DNA from: a virus | Reading direction: 5' to 3' (one strand) | DNA length: 26,823 bases | IMG/VR virus record: IMGVR_UViG_3300044612_001995 | Coordinates: 1 to 26,823 of that record | In this document: positions 13,536 to 21,789 of the stretch, in pieces | Position numbering within the stretch: position 1 is the first letter of the stretch | Layout of the letters: every line of letters starts with the position of its first letter | Program-made: the position numbers and the translations under genes | The notes under the pieces: model-generated | The model's input: the letters and a program-made list of their open reading frames with translations, nothing else | Told to the model about the DNA's origin: nothing | Database searches by the model: none

Positions 13536-14177
13536 TTAGCTCCAGTCATAAAGCTGTTCAACCTCGTCCCATGACGAGAAGTTTAGGGTGTATTCCCGCG
13601 TCACCTCATATTGATCGCCGATTGGCGTTGCGGTGATGGCAGTGCAAACCCAGAAGGTATTGGTTGGCGCGTTTAACTCCGAGGGGTTGGCAACTTTGGC
13701 AATGGGGTCAAGGCTTGGCAGGGCAGACTCGATTTCGGAAACCCGACCAACCACGGCGGGGGCTAAAAAATATTCAACGCCGCGAGACAGAAACGAATAC
13801 AGCAATTCTTGGTCTGGCGTCAGTGAGGTCAAAACCGATGTGTCTTTGTCATCAACGGCTTTTTGAACATCGCTAATTTCTTCAACGGTCATCGCCTTAA
13901 ACTTTGTGTGCGTAATGATCGGCACCTCGCGGGTGCCGCCCGCGAGTTCAACGCGCTTGCCGTATTGGTTGTAACTGGCATCCCCCGAACCAGCCACGGT
14001 GTATTCAAAGACGCCGCGCCTAATGCCGCCCGGCTCTTGCGTGACGCTCGCGTTTGTTAAGACGCCCTCTCCACCGGGCGCTTGCACGGTTGGGTCTGTC
14101 GAAACGACAACCTTTCTTGTTACTCTGCGGTCGCCGCTATCAATTACGCCGCCGCCTGTTGTTTCAAATTGTGCCAT
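13536..14177 (-). CDS. Tail structural protein, hypothetical (distal-tail candidate)
   Basis: This 213-residue protein begins MAQFETTGGGVIDSGDRR. Beta-rich N- and C-terminal parts flank a helical middle (TVEEISDVQKAVDDKDTS). It ends EVTREYTLNFSSWDEVEQLYDWS. It is the first gene after the tape measure, the position used for distal-tail (Dit-like) proteins in siphoviruses. I see no diagnostic motif, so the role rests on position. No Shine-Dalgarno site is seen before the ATG. Confidence 0.6.
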   Translation of the reverse strand: MAQFETTGGGVIDSGDRRVTRKVVVSTDPTVQAPGGEGVLTNASVTQEPGGIRRGVFEYTVAGSGDASYNQYGKRVELAGGTREVPIITHTKFKAMTVEEISDVQKAVDDKDTSVLTSLTPDQELLYSFLSRGVEYFLAPAVVGRVSEIESALPSLDPIAKVANPSELNAPTNTFWVCTAITATPIGDQYEVTREYTLNFSSWDEVEQLYDWS

Positions 14178-14182
14178 AGGAG

Positions 14183-15766
14183 TTAGTTGGATGAGGGCAA
14201 GACCAAAGGCTCGCCTTTTTTGAGGAGTTCGTAAATTTGCTTGGCCGCGTCTGCCGCCCGCTTTGTTTCTTTGCTTGGGTCTTCCCTGCGCCGGGTGTCG
14301 AAAAACTCGTTTGAGGCAAAGCCGATGCGCTGCAAGGATGATGCGCCCATTGATCCAACCAAAGCGCCTTGGCCCTGGCCTTGGATTTGTTGCTGCAATG
14401 CCATGATTCGCCCGATGGCCGCTTCTTTCTGCGCTTCAACCTCTGGCCCGACAAAACCCTCCAAGTCGGCCAGCCCCTGCATTTCAAAATCCAACTGCTC
14501 TTGCGGGGTCATCGTCGCCCGCCTGTTCGCCATTGCCTGCGATTGTGTTGAGGCAAGCGCGCTGCGTTGCGCGGCGGCTTGTGCCTTGGCGTTTCTTTCC
14601 GCCTCGTCGGCTATTTGTTTTTCCAGTTGCGCTTGAACTTGTTTGCTCTTGGCAATCTCAGCGTTCAGTTCGGCCACGCGCGCGGCGATTTCGGCCATTG
14701 ATTGCGCGCCTTGAGACGCGCCGACAACCTCGCCCTGCAATCGAGTTTGATTGGCCTGCTCTTGCGCCAGCCTTTCTTGCGGCGTCATGCCGATCTGCGC
14801 GGTCTGCGCGGTGGTTGCCGCTGTCTGCTGATTAGCGGCAAATTCGCGGGCTTGCGCGCTCATTTGATCCTGCATGGCTTGGATGCCTTGCAGTTCTCTT
14901 ACTTGCTGCTCAATACTTGCAGGATCGGCCCCCTGTGATTGAAGGCCCGATTGCAAATCTTCAATTTCCCTGCGCTTTTCTTGTTCTCTTTTAATGCGCG
15001 CAACTTCGGCGGGATCGCCACCCGCGCCCGTCAATTCAAACGCCTCCAAGTCCATCCGCGCCATGTTTGCCATCATGTTTTCTCTGGCAATGCGCTGCTG
15101 TTGCTCTTGCCCCGCATCCAATTCTCCGCGCACCGCCCCGCCTGTGCTTAGATCGGCCAGGCGCGCAAGTAGCTGCCCCGGTCGGCCCTGTATTGCGTTG
15201 GCAATGGCCTCGCCTATGTTTTTGCCGAAGGTTTCGGCAATGAGCTTGCCTGTTTGTTTTGCCGCGTTGCTGAGTTGAGTAAATTCTGAAATAGCGCCCG
15301 ATAGGCTTGTGGCCCGCCCCGCTTGGGAAAGGGTCTGATTAAATTGCTCTTGGATGCCAATGGCAGATTTTACGGCGGTGCTTAGTTGGTCGAACGCAGC
15401 CGAGACGATTTTTCCAACTGCGGCGGCTCCAGCAACTAACAACGTCATGCGCCCCGCGCTGCGGGCTATCCCGCCGCTAAATTCCTCTGCGGGCGCTGGA
15501 TCAAGAGCCTGCTGTGCGGCTTGCCGTGTCTTCTTTAGCTCCTCCTGCAATTCCCGCAACGGCCCAAGGCCGTAGTCGCCAATATCAATGTCTATCGGCC
15601 CGCCGCTGCCGCCCGGCTGTTTTACTTGCGGCATTCTTGGCGCGGTGGATGCCCGCGCAAAAGTTTGCTGCACTTGTGTCGCCGTCTTTTGTGCGTCGGC
15701 CAAGACGGACTGAAAACCAGTTTGCGTCTGGTTGGCCGCTGTGATTTTTACTTTTACTTCAGCCAT
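14183..15766 (-). CDS. Tape measure protein
   Basis: This 527-residue protein starts MAEVKVKITAANQTQTGFQ, preceded by AAGGAGG about 9 nt upstream, which decides the start. A hydrophobic patch (about 105-125, LLVAGAAAVGKIVSAAF) is followed by long glutamine- and alanine-rich coiled-coil stretches, with two copies of an MTPQE(R/Q)L element (near GMTPQERLAQEQ and TMTPQEQLDFEM). This is typical of tape measures, which set tail length. It is short for the family; at about 1.5 angstrom per residue it predicts a tail near 80 nm. It overlaps the end of the chaperone candidate by 8 nt. Confidence 0.85.
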   Translation of the reverse strand: MAEVKVKITAANQTQTGFQSVLADAQKTATQVQQTFARASTAPRMPQVKQPGGSGGPIDIDIGDYGLGPLRELQEELKKTRQAAQQALDPAPAEEFSGGIARSAGRMTLLVAGAAAVGKIVSAAFDQLSTAVKSAIGIQEQFNQTLSQAGRATSLSGAISEFTQLSNAAKQTGKLIAETFGKNIGEAIANAIQGRPGQLLARLADLSTGGAVRGELDAGQEQQQRIARENMMANMARMDLEAFELTGAGGDPAEVARIKREQEKRREIEDLQSGLQSQGADPASIEQQVRELQGIQAMQDQMSAQAREFAANQQTAATTAQTAQIGMTPQERLAQEQANQTRLQGEVVGASQGAQSMAEIAARVAELNAEIAKSKQVQAQLEKQIADEAERNAKAQAAAQRSALASTQSQAMANRRATMTPQEQLDFEMQGLADLEGFVGPEVEAQKEAAIGRIMALQQQIQGQGQGALVGSMGASSLQRIGFASNEFFDTRRREDPSKETKRAADAAKQIYELLKKGEPLVLPSSN

Positions 15767-16322
15767 TGGATTCGTCCTCCTTTTTGGCCTTGCTGCGGGC
15801 AATGGCAATGCGCTCGGCGTCGGTCACAATGTCGAGGTGTGTGCCGCTTTCGGTTTCGTAGGCTGCGGCCTCATACCATGCCGCCGCGCCCACGGGGGTG
15901 GCCCACGCTTGCTGTTCGCTCATGCCGAGGCGCATGAGCCGGGCCACGGTGCTGATGGCGTTCGGGATCTTGGACGGTTCGCCGCGTTCCTCCCCTGCCT
16001 TGGGTTGCTTGTTCCACATCTGCGGCGGGGCGCAGTAGTCGGCAACGTAGGTGCGCCAGCGCGCAACCTCGGCCACGAAATCAATCTTGCGCCATTTCCA
16101 CAGTCGGCAGGCGAAAGAATCCATGTCGGGCAAGACAAGGGCCGGGCGCGAGCAGATCCATGCGGCAAGGCGCAATTCCTGCTCGCTGCCCATCTGCCCG
16201 TGGTAAAATGGCGAGCCGATAGCTTCCAAGGTGAATGCATGGCCCACGGAAAGCGAGAGCATTCGCAGCCCGCAAACGCGGTGTGTCGCGTTTAAGAACG
16301 CTTCAGCGGCCAGCGCATCCAT
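15759..16322 (-). CDS. Tail assembly chaperone candidate
   Basis: This 187-residue protein begins MDALAAEAFLNATHRVCGL. Pieces such as HAFTLEAIGSPFYHG and LRLAAWICSRPALV (middle) and MSEQQAWATPVGAAAWYEAA (C-terminal third) resemble tail assembly chaperones. It lies between tail tube and tape measure, where siphoviruses encode such chaperones, often as a frameshifted pair. Here one continuous frame covers both regions and I see no good slippery site. The AAAAAGGAGG near the end is the ribosome binding site of the tape-measure gene. Confidence 0.6.
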   Translation of the reverse strand: MDALAAEAFLNATHRVCGLRMLSLSVGHAFTLEAIGSPFYHGQMGSEQELRLAAWICSRPALVLPDMDSFACRLWKWRKIDFVAEVARWRTYVADYCAPPQMWNKQPKAGEERGEPSKIPNAISTVARLMRLGMSEQQAWATPVGAAAWYEAAAYETESGTHLDIVTDAERIAIARSKAKKEDESNG

Positions 16323-16333
16323 AGCGCGAGCCC

Positions 16334-16894
16334 TTACGATCCGGCAAAAGCGACCGTGGTGACGGTGACGCGCTGGTAATCAGTGTTACCAAACCGCTTT
16401 TCAACGCGGATGGTGGAAGTAGAAGAATGGTCGCCCGTGGTGAGCGTTGAGCCGCCGACTGTCGCCGTGTTGATGGCCGTGCCACGGATGTTGGTCTTGA
16501 CCACATCGCCCGCCGTTTCGGCCTTTTCGGCGCTCAGAACAGTAAAAGAAATGCTGTCGAGCGAGAAGCCGCTGCCCGTGAAGTCGCCCAAAACCTGAGC
16601 CGAAGCCTCGGCACGAGGGTTGTAGAATCTGATGGCAGGGGGCGCGGTGTTGGCGCTTCCACTTTCAATCAGTTGCTCGTCCACTTGGGCGGTGATGGTG
16701 GCGTTGAGAACCTCGTAGCTGCCAATCGTTCCAGCGCCGAAGGTGGTTCCAACCGTCTCGGTGGTTGTCTCCGTGCGGACATACTTTGAGATGATCGTCG
16801 TGGTGACGCCGTTCTGGTCTTGAACCAGAAGTTTCTCAAACGTCTTGGCCGTGCTTTTGGAAAAAGCGCCCGAAACACCGTAGCTGATAGGCAT
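16334..16894 (-). CDS. Major tail tube protein candidate
   Basis: This 186-residue, beta-rich protein begins MPISYGVSGAFSKSTAKTFE. It contains many Thr/Val strands (TTTIISKYVRTETTTETVG) and no Cys or membrane segment. Size, composition and position (after the tail-terminator-like gene, before the chaperone and tape measure) fit the tail tube subunit. The ATG at 16894 follows a TTGACA motif at 14 nt with GCGAGGGT just before the start. The assignment is by context, not by a diagnostic motif. Confidence 0.7.
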   Translation of the reverse strand: MPISYGVSGAFSKSTAKTFEKLLVQDQNGVTTTIISKYVRTETTTETVGTTFGAGTIGSYEVLNATITAQVDEQLIESGSANTAPPAIRFYNPRAEASAQVLGDFTGSGFSLDSISFTVLSAEKAETAGDVVKTNIRGTAINTATVGGSTLTTGDHSSTSTIRVEKRFGNTDYQRVTVTTVAFAGS

Positions 16895-16908
16895 ACCCTC
16901 GCTGGGCG

Positions 16909-16914
16909 TGTCAA
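16909..16914 (-). promoter_or_regulatory. TTGACA start-proximal motif before the tail tube gene
   Basis: AATTGACACGCCCAGCGAGG lies before ATG 16894 with a 14-nt gap after TTGACA. The TGA within the motif is the stop codon of the upstream gene. Confidence 0.5.
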
Positions 16915-17792
16915 TTCTGCTGGCAATAGAGGGTCACGCTGAGAACGTCAGTAATGCGGTTGTTGGCCGTATCAACCGAGTGCGCGCTTTCCAGTAGCCC
17001 GGCAACCGTGACGTTGGCCGAGGTAAAGTCCTGGGCCACGATCTCGCGCAGGGTTTCCTCGACTTGCTCCACCACCTCGTCATGCGCGCTGGCGTATTCG
17101 CCGGGACTGATGATGTGAATGGTGGCGTCGGCCTGCCAGCGGGCCAACTGCGGGAAGGGTCGGCTGGCCGACAAGCAGGCGGCGACAATGCGCCGAGGCG
17201 GGGCCGTGGTTTCCGAGTAGTAGGGATAAACCGTGTAATCGTCCGTCACGGCGCTCGGAAGCTCGGTGCCAAGGTGGGCTGACACGATTTGCTCGATCTC
17301 ATGGCGCAGGCTGTAGGTCTGCGGGGTGGCCGAGGTCGGGCCTGTGGGGGCGGTGGCGATGCGGTCGCCTGCCACGGCGCTGATGCGGATGGTGTCGGTC
17401 TGGATGTTCGGGGCGGTGTTGCCCGAAAGCTCGACCAGATGCCATCCGTATAGTGTTAAATCGGTCTGTGCCGCGTTGATGGCGGCAAGCGCGGTGTTGG
17501 TATTGGTATCGTCCAAAATGCGCGACAGCGCGGCCACGCGGTTCTTGTGGGATGTCTGCCAGCCTGCTCCGTCATTGGCCGAGGTGAGAACGCTAAAGTC
17601 CACACTTACCCGGCTTGCCGATCTCACGCCGCCCTCGACAAGCTCGGAGCCTGCCGCCGAGACGATAACGCAAGGCAGGGCGAGCGGATCGGTCGGAACG
17701 GCATAGCGAATTGGGATGCCTGCGAGCGCGGTTCCCGTGCGGGCGGATTCGATGCGGGCGGCAAATTGAGCTTCTAATTGGCGGTGGATCAT
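16911..17792 (-). CDS. Tail-terminator-like protein with an internal tandem duplication
   Basis: This 293-residue protein is about twice the usual length of a tail terminator. Two halves share one pattern. The N half (about 3-140) has LPCVIVSAAGSE, then SVDFSVLTSAN with HKNRVAALSRIL, then WHLVELSG ending in DTIRIS. The C half (about 162-290) has RRIVAACLSAS, then DATIHIISPGE with HDEVVEQVEETLREIV, then AGLLESAHS ending in DVLSVTLYC. Single-domain terminators cap the tail tube at the neck. The order (neck protein, this gene, tail tube) supports the role. The ATG overlaps the upstream stop. Confidence 0.65.
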   Translation of the reverse strand: MIHRQLEAQFAARIESARTGTALAGIPIRYAVPTDPLALPCVIVSAAGSELVEGGVRSASRVSVDFSVLTSANDGAGWQTSHKNRVAALSRILDDTNTNTALAAINAAQTDLTLYGWHLVELSGNTAPNIQTDTIRISAVAGDRIATAPTGPTSATPQTYSLRHEIEQIVSAHLGTELPSAVTDDYTVYPYYSETTAPPRRIVAACLSASRPFPQLARWQADATIHIISPGEYASAHDEVVEQVEETLREIVAQDFTSANVTVAGLLESAHSVDTANNRITDVLSVTLYCQQN

Positions 17793-18688
17793 GCGGCTTG
17801 GGCTAACTTGCCGAGGCGGTTGTTCATTTCGCGCTCGATCTGTTTCTGGCGGAACTCAAGCAACCAATTAACCCGGCCTTGGCGGATTTTGTCGCTGGCG
17901 TTTTTTGCGGTGTTCGCCATTTCGATATACATATTCAAAGGATTGCCGAAGCTCCTGCGGCCCTTCCCGCTGCCTCGCGCAAGATTGTTGCTGACAAATT
18001 CTGGCAAATTCAGCGCGCCCGCCCCTACAAGTCCGAGGTCTTTCCATGCAGCGCCCCAACCCGCCTTGAGCGTTCCAACGCGCTTGGTCATTTTGGTCGT
18101 GTAGCTGTTCATTTTGCCTTTGCTAACGACAAGCTGCGACCAATGCGCTTGGTTCACTCGGCCCTGAGAATTTTGCCTGCTCTTGTGCAGATTGCGGTTC
18201 GGTTCTTGGCCCACATATTGAAGATTGCCCAACTTTGGCTCGCCCACTGCCGACACTTTCCGCGTCTGTGTGTAGCTGTTGACGCGCTTTCCTTTTTTCG
18301 TGGTGTAGGGCCGAACCTCAACCAGCGTCGGGGTCTGATTGTTCAGAAGATCCAAGGCGCGGGCCTCTGAGTAATTTGGGCCACCCTGTTTCATGTATCG
18401 GCTGAACGCGACAGACACCCCGCGCACTCCGCTATCGGCCAAGATTTTGCGAATGACGGCAACGCTGACAAAGACGCGGTTGATGTCTCGCGTGACTGCG
18501 CCGACGCCTTCCGCTTGGTCTTTGGGTGGAGTAATGGCAAGCAAGCCATTGTCGCCGCTATCACGCACAAGCAGTCTTGCTTGGCGGATAAGTTCTTGTC
18601 CGACTTCTTTTGTTGTCGCATTGACGAACTTCGGGACGAATTTACGCAATTCATCCAGCGTAATCTCGGCTGAGACTGCCGCCGCCAT
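17789..18688 (-). CDS. Neck/minor tail protein (gp10 or gpZ-like candidate)
   Basis: This 299-residue basic protein begins MAAAVSAEITLDELRKFVPKF. The N-terminal helical part carries TTKEVGQELIRQARLLVRDS, a pattern seen in HK97 gp10/lambda Z-type neck proteins. The middle is rich in Lys, Gln, Asn and Tyr (NSYTQTRKVSAVGEPKLG), and the C-terminus is a long basic helix (LLEFRQKQIEREMNNRLGKL). It lies between the head-tail joining protein and the tail-terminator-like gene, the expected place. It ends in an ATGA overlap. Confidence 0.6.
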   Translation of the reverse strand: MAAAVSAEITLDELRKFVPKFVNATTKEVGQELIRQARLLVRDSGDNGLLAITPPKDQAEGVGAVTRDINRVFVSVAVIRKILADSGVRGVSVAFSRYMKQGGPNYSEARALDLLNNQTPTLVEVRPYTTKKGKRVNSYTQTRKVSAVGEPKLGNLQYVGQEPNRNLHKSRQNSQGRVNQAHWSQLVVSKGKMNSYTTKMTKRVGTLKAGWGAAWKDLGLVGAGALNLPEFVSNNLARGSGKGRRSFGNPLNMYIEMANTAKNASDKIRQGRVNWLLEFRQKQIEREMNNRLGKLAQAA

Positions 18689-18690
18689 AA

Positions 18691-19023
18691 CTATTCGGCC
18701 AAGCCGCCCGCTGTGATTTCAACCACTGCGCCGTCCTGCGAGACGGCCAACACTTGAAGCTCTTGCCCGCGCACCGTCACGCGGCTCCAGATAGCAGGAA
18801 CGGCGTTGTCGATCTTGTCGAAGCGCGGCTCAAAGGCGCTGGCTTGGAGTGCCAGCCGCACGCTGCGGATCTGCCGCACCCCACCCTCGGCCAATTCGTC
18901 GCGGGTTTCAGTGTCGCCAACCACAGCTTTGTAGTCGATCCCGCCAATGGTCACGCACTCGCCGCCGACATCGGTAATCGCGGCCACGCCAAGGATGTGC
19001 GCGGTGTCTAACTGGCTTGCCAT
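18691..19023 (-). CDS. Head-tail joining protein candidate (gpFII-like)
   Basis: This 110-residue, mostly beta protein begins MASQLDTAHILGVAAITDVG. It has GGIDYKAVVGDTETRDELAE and a C-terminal RGQELQVLAVSQDGAVVEIT. The size and position after the capsid region and before the neck protein fit lambda FII-type joining proteins. AAGGA lies about 10 nt before the ATG. The assignment is mainly positional. Confidence 0.55.
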   Translation of the reverse strand: MASQLDTAHILGVAAITDVGGECVTIGGIDYKAVVGDTETRDELAEGGVRQIRSVRLALQASAFEPRFDKIDNAVPAIWSRVTVRGQELQVLAVSQDGAVVEITAGGLAE

Positions 19024-19026
19024 GCC

Positions 19027-20778
19027 CTAATCCTTGGAGTCAAAGGCGTCAGGGTTGCGGCGCTTGAAGACTTCCAAGCCGAAGCGGTATCCCTCGTTGC
19101 TGTTCTCGATGGCATAAATGTCATCGGTTGGGACGGCAGGATTAAAAAGCGGATGCTCGTGGCGCAGCACAATATCGCTTGGAACCATCCATCCGCGCTT
19201 TTTTGCCCGGTGCGTAAACTCGTTATCACAAAAAACACCCCTGTATTCGTCGCTGACGATGCCGCCTTTGTGTCCCATTGCCGCCAATGTCGGGCGAGTG
19301 ACACAGAAGGTTATGAGCAAATCGTCCGTCCTGTAACCGTCTCCGATTTGCAAGACGGCGGGGCTGTTGAGTTTGTCGGCCAGCGCGTTGTAAATCAGTT
19401 CGTCCCAAAAAAGACACGGCTCCAGATCATCTTGAATTGTCAGGATGATTTTTCCGCTACTGGCCCGCACGGCTGCGTTGTAGTTTTGCACCAAGGTTCC
19501 GCCCACGGCGTCCATGTTTCCGGCGGGCGAAAGGCCGTGCTTGAATCGCCCCAAAACGTCCCGCGTCTCGGCATCATCCTCGGCAAAGCCAAAGATGTAT
19601 TCCACGCTTTGCGGGTCTTTGGCCGCTTCCAGCCACTTCTTGCGCGTCTCGGCAGCTTGGAGCGGACGGCCACGGGTCGGGTGGCAAACGCTGATCTTTG
19701 CCCCGCACTTCTTGAACCACTCCAATTCAAACTGATCGGCGCGCTCGGTGTCGCCATTGGCTCGCAGGGTGCAGGCGTAAAGCCCGACGCCGCCGAAGCC
19801 ATAGACCACCGGGCGGTGCGTCCACGGGACAATCTCTGGCACAGGTAGGGCCATGAAAGCGCGGGCATAGGCCAAGGCATCTTGGGCCTCGCCGTTGTCC
19901 AGGCTGGTGGCCGCGAGTTGGGCCAGGGCTTCCCTGCGCCACGGACTGACCTTGTAGGCTTCGTGCAATAGCGATTTCTTGGGAGCGAATGCCTGCGTCC
20001 GCATGGCGAGTTGCAGATAAAGCTCATACCGCTCATCCCCTGAGAGCGATTCGTGTTTGAGCGCCTCGATGGCGAGTTCCATGCCGCGCGCATCCTCCTT
20101 CATGCCGAAATGCTCAAGGCTCCCGTAGAAAAGCCAGCGCGGGTCTTTATCCCAATCTGGCTGCGAAGCGATGATGCGCCAGTTGCGGGCATTGCCGCGC
20201 TTCTCGGATGCCTCGTCTTTCTTTTCGTCGGGGGCGTGAACAATGCGGGCGTCCTCCCACCTCACTTGCCCGTCTCCCGATTTGTCCAAGGGTTCAAGGT
20301 GTTCGTGAACAGCGCCGTCCCACTTGGCCGTCCCGCGCCGCCAGATGCGCTCACGCAAAAGGTTTAGTCCATTATTGGTCAGGCGATAGGGAACCATCGC
20401 CAGCGTGGTCGTGGGGGCCGTCTCGCGCAAATGCTGGCGGATAATGTCGCAGGACTCTTGCTCAATAATATCGTCCGTATCGGCCCAAATGAGCCAATCG
20501 TGGCCGTCTGCCTCGGCCATGTCCGTCGCCATCTGCCGGGCGGCGGCAAAGTTGTCCACATGATCCCAAAACTGGAACGCTTCGGCGTTCTTGTATTCGC
20601 CCGTCTTGCACCCCATTTCGCGGGCAATGTCGAGCGAGCGATCTGGCTCCCTGCCGCCGCAGGCGCGGACAATGTAGATGTGGGGCGTGAGCTTTTGGAA
20701 AGCCTCGATGAATCGCCCGATGTAACCCTCGCTATTTCCAGTAATAGCGACCAACGCCAAGGAAGGCTGTGTGTCCAT
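19027..20778 (-). CDS. Two-domain glycosyltransferase in the head module
   Basis: This 583-residue protein has an N-terminal GT2-like domain (LALVAITGNSEGYIGRFIEA, then WADTDDI at 98-104), a helical TPR-like middle (about 205-355), and a second GT-A-like domain (ISVCHPTRGRPLQAAETR at 362-379, then IQDDLEP at 448-454, and IVSDEYRGVFCDNEF). Both DxD-type motifs are intact. It follows the major capsid gene and its terminator and precedes the head-tail joining gene, so it is embedded in structural genes. Substrate and acceptor are unknown. Capsid glycosylation is possible, as is modification of a host surface glycan. A TTGACA motif lies 16 nt before the ATG. Confidence 0.8.
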   Translation of the reverse strand: MDTQPSLALVAITGNSEGYIGRFIEAFQKLTPHIYIVRACGGREPDRSLDIAREMGCKTGEYKNAEAFQFWDHVDNFAAARQMATDMAEADGHDWLIWADTDDIIEQESCDIIRQHLRETAPTTTLAMVPYRLTNNGLNLLRERIWRRGTAKWDGAVHEHLEPLDKSGDGQVRWEDARIVHAPDEKKDEASEKRGNARNWRIIASQPDWDKDPRWLFYGSLEHFGMKEDARGMELAIEALKHESLSGDERYELYLQLAMRTQAFAPKKSLLHEAYKVSPWRREALAQLAATSLDNGEAQDALAYARAFMALPVPEIVPWTHRPVVYGFGGVGLYACTLRANGDTERADQFELEWFKKCGAKISVCHPTRGRPLQAAETRKKWLEAAKDPQSVEYIFGFAEDDAETRDVLGRFKHGLSPAGNMDAVGGTLVQNYNAAVRASSGKIILTIQDDLEPCLFWDELIYNALADKLNSPAVLQIGDGYRTDDLLITFCVTRPTLAAMGHKGGIVSDEYRGVFCDNEFTHRAKKRGWMVPSDIVLRHEHPLFNPAVPTDDIYAIENSNEGYRFGLEVFKRRNPDAFDSKD

Positions 20779-20794
20779 GCGGCCACGGCGGGCC

Positions 20795-20800
20795 TGTCAA
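20795..20800 (-). promoter_or_regulatory. TTGACA start-proximal motif before the head-module glycosyltransferase
   Basis: AAGTTGACAGGCCC lies 16 nt before ATG 20778 and just after the terminator hairpin. GGCC-CGCCGT-GGCC between the motif and the start can form a small hairpin. There is no Shine-Dalgarno sequence. Confidence 0.45.
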
Positions 20801-20807
20801 CTTCACC

Positions 20808-20837
20808 AAAAGCAAAACCCCCGGCATAGCCGGGGGT
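20808..20837 (-). terminator. Rho-independent terminator after the major capsid gene
   Basis: The stem ACCCCCGGC/GCCGGGGGT (9 bp) has a 3-nt loop TAT and, on the minus strand, is followed by TTTTGCTTTT. It lies 29 nt after the capsid gene stop. It would end or reduce transcription so that capsid mRNA exceeds that of downstream genes. Confidence 0.8.
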
Positions 20838-20865
20838 CTGCTGAACACACGAACCAGAACAGTCT

Positions 20866-21780
20866 TTAGGCTTTCTTGGCGAGGATCTTAAGACCCTGCG
20901 TGATGCCGTAGGTGAATCCGCCCACCACCTCAAAATTGAGGAAATGAGTCCCACTTGCTGTATTATAGTGACGGCGATAGCCCAAACCAATACCAGAGAC
21001 GGGATCGACCACGGTGCGGGCTTCCAAGTATTCGCTCGGAGCCTGCGGCTGGAGGGTGCGGATCGCCACGGCGATGGCCGAGGGATGCACCGCGAAGCCT
21101 GCGAGGGTGATGCTGGTTCCGACGTTGGTGGCCGGGATCAGGGTGGACTCGTAGACGTTCATGCCCGCCAGACGGCGAACCACTCCCTCGCGCACACCTT
21201 CGGGGCCGAAGTTGAGGTTAGCGAGGATGTTGGTGCTGTCGGAGAGGAGAGCGTCGTAGGCTTCCGGCTCCAAGAACAACGCACGGTCGTTCTGCGGGGC
21301 TTTGGCCTTGGTGAGTTCCAAGCGGGCCTTGCGGACATCGGCCATCGAGAACGAGGCCGAGGTGAACGAGGCAACCGCCGCGCCGAAGTTACCCGTGGTG
21401 ATCATGCCCCAGGCTGCGCTGATGAAAGCCTGCGCCACTGCGCGGCCCTGCTCTGCGCCGATTTCGGCCAGCATCTGCGGGGTGAGCGCGGAGGACTTGC
21501 TCCACTGCGTGTCGGTGAAATCGACCGTGCTGAGATAGTGCTTGTCGATCGTGACCTCACGGGCGGTGAGGGTAACGTCTCCGTCTGCACCTTCGTAGGT
21601 GTTGTTGAACGTGGAGGCGGTGATCGAGGAGATGAGCGGGATGCTCACCACTTCGCCTTTGCGCGCGGCTTCGGCGTTGTAGTTCACGCTGAAAGCGTTT
21701 AGCGGATGGAGGGAATCAACGAACGCCTTGAGCGCCGCTGAAGAGATGATGTCGTCGTTAAGACCAGTGATGGAGGCCAT
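20866..21780 (-). CDS. Major capsid protein
   Basis: This 304-residue protein begins MASITGLNDDIISSAALKAF. Typical phage-capsid features are the early VVSIPLI...TFNNTYEGAD region, a long central helix region (MADVRKARLELTKAKAPQND), RALFLEPEAYDALLSDSTN, and the late GFAVHPSAIAVAIRTLQ and DPVSGIGLGYRRHYN segments. The fold would be HK97-type. The gene follows the protease/scaffold and is followed directly by a strong terminator, as expected for the most abundant virion protein. No ribosome binding site or TTGACA motif is visible before its ATG. Confidence 0.9.
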   Translation of the reverse strand: MASITGLNDDIISSAALKAFVDSLHPLNAFSVNYNAEAARKGEVVSIPLISSITASTFNNTYEGADGDVTLTAREVTIDKHYLSTVDFTDTQWSKSSALTPQMLAEIGAEQGRAVAQAFISAAWGMITTGNFGAAVASFTSASFSMADVRKARLELTKAKAPQNDRALFLEPEAYDALLSDSTNILANLNFGPEGVREGVVRRLAGMNVYESTLIPATNVGTSITLAGFAVHPSAIAVAIRTLQPQAPSEYLEARTVVDPVSGIGLGYRRHYNTASGTHFLNFEVVGGFTYGITQGLKILAKKA

Positions 21781-21789
21781 GTTAGTAGG

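Noticed and set aside
15759-15790. A programmed frameshift joining the chaperone candidate to the tape measure
   Set aside because: The A-rich run is part of AAAAAGGAGG, which serves as ribosome binding site for the tape measure ATG. A -1 shift would soon reach a stop and the five-A run is a poor slippery site.
16894-16914. TTGACA as a -35 promoter element
   Set aside because: At this and the other copies, sequence 17 nt downstream is not -10-like and lies at or inside the start codon, so a standard sigma-70 promoter does not fit.
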